DNA of 39,050 bases from positions 1 through 39,050 of the forward strand of contig CAYYDH010000001.1 of assembly GCA_964470615.1 (NCBI GenBank). The letters run 5' to 3'. The notes below the pieces were generated by a model that was not told the DNA's origin, ran no database searches, and was given only the letters and a program-made list of their open reading frames with translations. The position numbers and the translations under genes were made by a program. The stretch is from CAYYDH01 sp964470615. Lineage in GTDB: Bacteria > Patescibacteriota > Minisyncoccia > Minisyncoccales > GWA2-38-27. Position 1 is the first letter of the stretch. Every line of letters begins with the position of its first letter. This document shows positions 37,598-39,050 of this stretch, in pieces.

Positions 37598-39050
37598 ATG
37601 AAAAAAGAAAAAGAAATATTAAAAGCCACTATTTTATCTATGACAGTAGTGGCGATTTTATTTTTATCAATTAATTACCTCGGGGTTTTCAGAGCTCCTT
37701 CGATAGTTATAGCAGCAAGCCCTACTCCTGCGCCGACTCCTGCTCCGACACCTACTCCTGCCCCTACTCCTGTCCCAACCCCTGCTCCCGACCCTACTCC
37801 TACTTCTGCCCCAACACCAGAACCAACCGCAGAGCCAACACCGGAACCGACAACAGAACCGACGCCAGAACCAGAACCTACTTCCACCCCTGCTCCAACT
37901 CCCACCCCTACTCCAACCCCAACCCCAACCCCAACCGCTTCCGTTACCCCGACGCCAAGTCCGACGCCTCCGCCTACAGCGGTCTGTGGTAATAACATTG
38001 TAGAAGGTTCTGAACAATGTGATGGCAATAATGATAATGCTTGTCCTGGTCAGTGTATAGCACCGGGAAATCCGAATCAATGTATGTGTCCAGTTTTAGA
38101 TTGCGACAGTTATTGCAAGGGTAAAACATATCATGATAGTGATGCGAACGAAGACCGGTTCTTCGAAGAAGGGATATGCAGTGTGGGAGCACCAGGTCCT
38201 TTAGCCCCTTCTCAGATTTCAGGAGGAGCTTTTCAAGCCACTGTGCAAACAAATACAGTGACAGAGCAAGGTTTTTTAAGTAAACTTCTGAGCTTTACTG
38301 GTTTTAATTTTTTCAAAAAAGAAGTAGAAAAAGAAGAAAAAACTAAAATTGAGACCGACGCTTGTCCCGAGATGAGTATTGTTTTTAAGAATCTTTTGAT
38401 AAAAAACGCCAACCCAAAGAGTTTAAAATCAGTAGACGTTATTTCTTTTAAGACAAGCATTCAAAACACAGGTTTTTATCCTGTTGCCAAAGGAGTGATT
38501 TATGCAAAGGTTTATCGGGAAAAACCAGAAAGAAAACCGCAGCAAAATGATTATTTTATAATTGACCTTATTGCTGCAGAAAATATCAATCTTTGGCCTA
38601 ATGAGGAAAAAGAAATTGAATTCAATTTGTCTTTGCCAGAGAGTACTATGAGCGGGAAATATAAGATTGGCTTGTATTTCGCCGGCTCAAAGCATTTTAG
38701 TTGGGCTGGAGAGAATTTTGTTTCTAATTTCCCGGCAAAGGAAATTTCTTTTGACATCCAAGGATCAGAAAATGGTTTTTGGTTTGACAACGACAGTATC
38801 CAGGTAAATGAATATAAGATTAATCATTCTACTTTCTTCCCAACCCTTAGCCAGGGCGATGTTTCAATTTCTCTGCCTCTGAAAAGTTCTTTGAGCGGAG
38901 GAGTTGCCGATCTTTCAGCAGAGATTTATTCCTACGACTTACTGGACGAAAACTCCAAGATTGCTCAGTACAGCCAAAAAAGGGATGCTTCTTTAAAACC
39001 CTCGGAGCAGTTGGTAGAATTTGAATTTTTAGGTCTGAAACCGGGCGCCG
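37598..39050 (+). CDS. Surface protein with Pro-Thr repeat stalk and Cys-rich repeat (3' end cut by window)
   Basis: Read from ATG 37598; still open at the window end (484 codons visible). A charged N-terminus and TM/signal segment (ATILSMTVVAILFLSINYLGVF, about 10-32) precede a low-complexity stalk rich in PTP, PAP and PEP (about 41-125). Then VCGNNIVEGSEQCDGNNDN...ACPGQC (about 128-152) matches the DUF4215/Myxococcus-type disulfide repeat (C-G-N-x-x-x-E-x-x-E-x-C-D). The remainder appears beta-rich (FKTSIQNTGFYPVAKGVIYAKVY), like bacterial Ig-like extracellular domains. It is likely membrane-anchored, extended by the proline stalk and involved in surface contact; this role is inferred. Confidence 0.8.
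   Translation, partial: MKKEKEILKATILSMTVVAILFLSINYLGVFRAPSIVIAASPTPAPTPAPTPTPAPTPVPTPAPDPTPTSAPTPEPTAEPTPEPTTEPTPEPEPTSTPAPTPTPTPTPTPTPTASVTPTPSPTPPPTAVCGNNIVEGSEQCDGNNDNACPGQCIAPGNPNQCMCPVLDCDSYCKGKTYHDSDANEDRFFEEGICSVGAPGPLAPSQISGGAFQATVQTNTVTEQGFLSKLLSFTGFNFFKKEVEKEEKTKIETDACPEMSIVFKNLLIKNANPKSLKSVDVISFKTSIQNTGFYPVAKGVIYAKVYREKPERKPQQNDYFIIDLIAAENINLWPNEEKEIEFNLSLPESTMSGKYKIGLYFAGSKHFSWAGENFVSNFPAKEISFDIQGSENGFWFDNDSIQVNEYKINHSTFFPTLSQGDVSISLPLKSSLSGGVADLSAEIYSYDLLDENSKIAQYSQKRDASLKPSEQLVEFEFLGLKPGA
37719..37977 (+). repeat. Pro-Thr coding repeat (PTP stalk)
   Basis: Tandem imperfect trimers and hexamers encoding PTP/PAP/PEP, with CCNACNCCN codon units. Long spurious frames (Gly-Val and Arg-Ser-Gly repeats) appear on the other strand for this reason and are not genes. 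Confidence 0.9.

Noticed and set aside
37500..37600. Cyclic-di-GMP (GEMM) riboswitch before the surface protein
   Set aside because: The hairpins superficially recall one, but the conserved GEMM core and tetraloop-receptor sequences are absent.
37719..37977. Possible CRISPR array or satellite
   Set aside because: The period is 3-6 nt and in frame, with no spacers; it is a coding low-complexity stalk.
37667..38080. Long minus-strand frames rich in Arg/Ser/Trp/Gly and in Gly-Val across the surface protein gene
   Set aside because: They are the reverse complement of the Pro-Thr coding repeat; amino acid composition is pure repeat and the plus frame has signal, stalk and disulfide domain.
1..39050. 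tRNA or rRNA genes, insertion sequences, integrase genes
   Set aside because: I found no cloverleaf with a T-loop GGTTCRA pattern, no rRNA segment and no transposase or recombinase in any frame, so the island has no visible mobility gene.

Overview
The window looks like a chromosomal segment of a Patescibacteria (Candidate Phyla Radiation) bacterium, probably Parcubacteria-like. This rests on the dnaN-dnaA / rpmH-rnpA-yidC-jag origin neighbourhood, a PrgI/VirB4 secretion locus with a split VirB4 and cysteine-rich pilin-like fusion proteins, many short genes, weak ribosome binding sites and lysine-rich, low-G+C coding. The lineage is inferred from gene content; no rRNA or tRNA gene is visible.

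Layout. 1-5.1 kb: a membrane protein cut by the window edge, then dnaN and dnaA (minus) and rpmH, rnpA, yidC and jag/khpB (plus), with DnaA boxes between dnaA and rpmH. 5.1-13.5 kb: one minus-strand operon for a type IV secretion-like envelope system: a 145-aa protein, PrgI, VirB4 N-part, VirB4 ATPase, a membrane protein and three paralogous two-TM proteins with large exported C-terminal parts. 13.5-17.9 kb: a GreA-like factor behind a hairpin leader, a GNAT acetyltransferase, an esterase, an acyl-CoA synthetase and a Nudix hydrolase.

17.9-29.7 kb is an accessory island of uneven base composition. It holds an amidohydrolase, a SPASM-domain remnant, two G+C-rich monocistronic genes of planctomycete appearance (each with its own consensus promoter, Shine-Dalgarno and terminator), and an A+T-rich five-gene run: U32-like protein, TatD-remnant/radical SAM, viperin-like radical SAM, methyltransferase, third radical SAM. 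A tRNA-Asp-type T-box attenuator then precedes an archaeal-type aspartyl-tRNA synthetase, followed by a chorismate mutase ORF with no normal start codon.

29.8-39 kb: plsC, a HAD-IB phosphatase, a histidine kinase/response regulator pair, a lamin-tail-domain surface protein, ruvB, a strongly supported unannotated structured RNA gene (about 170 nt, 6S-like architecture), a PilB/GspE ATPase, tsaE, and a Pro-Thr-repeat surface protein that runs off the window. The most interesting items are the T-box leader in an apparently CPR genome, the structured RNA between ruvB and pilB, the radical SAM cluster with its TatD and SPASM remnants, and the crystallin-like and Cys-rich pilin fusions.
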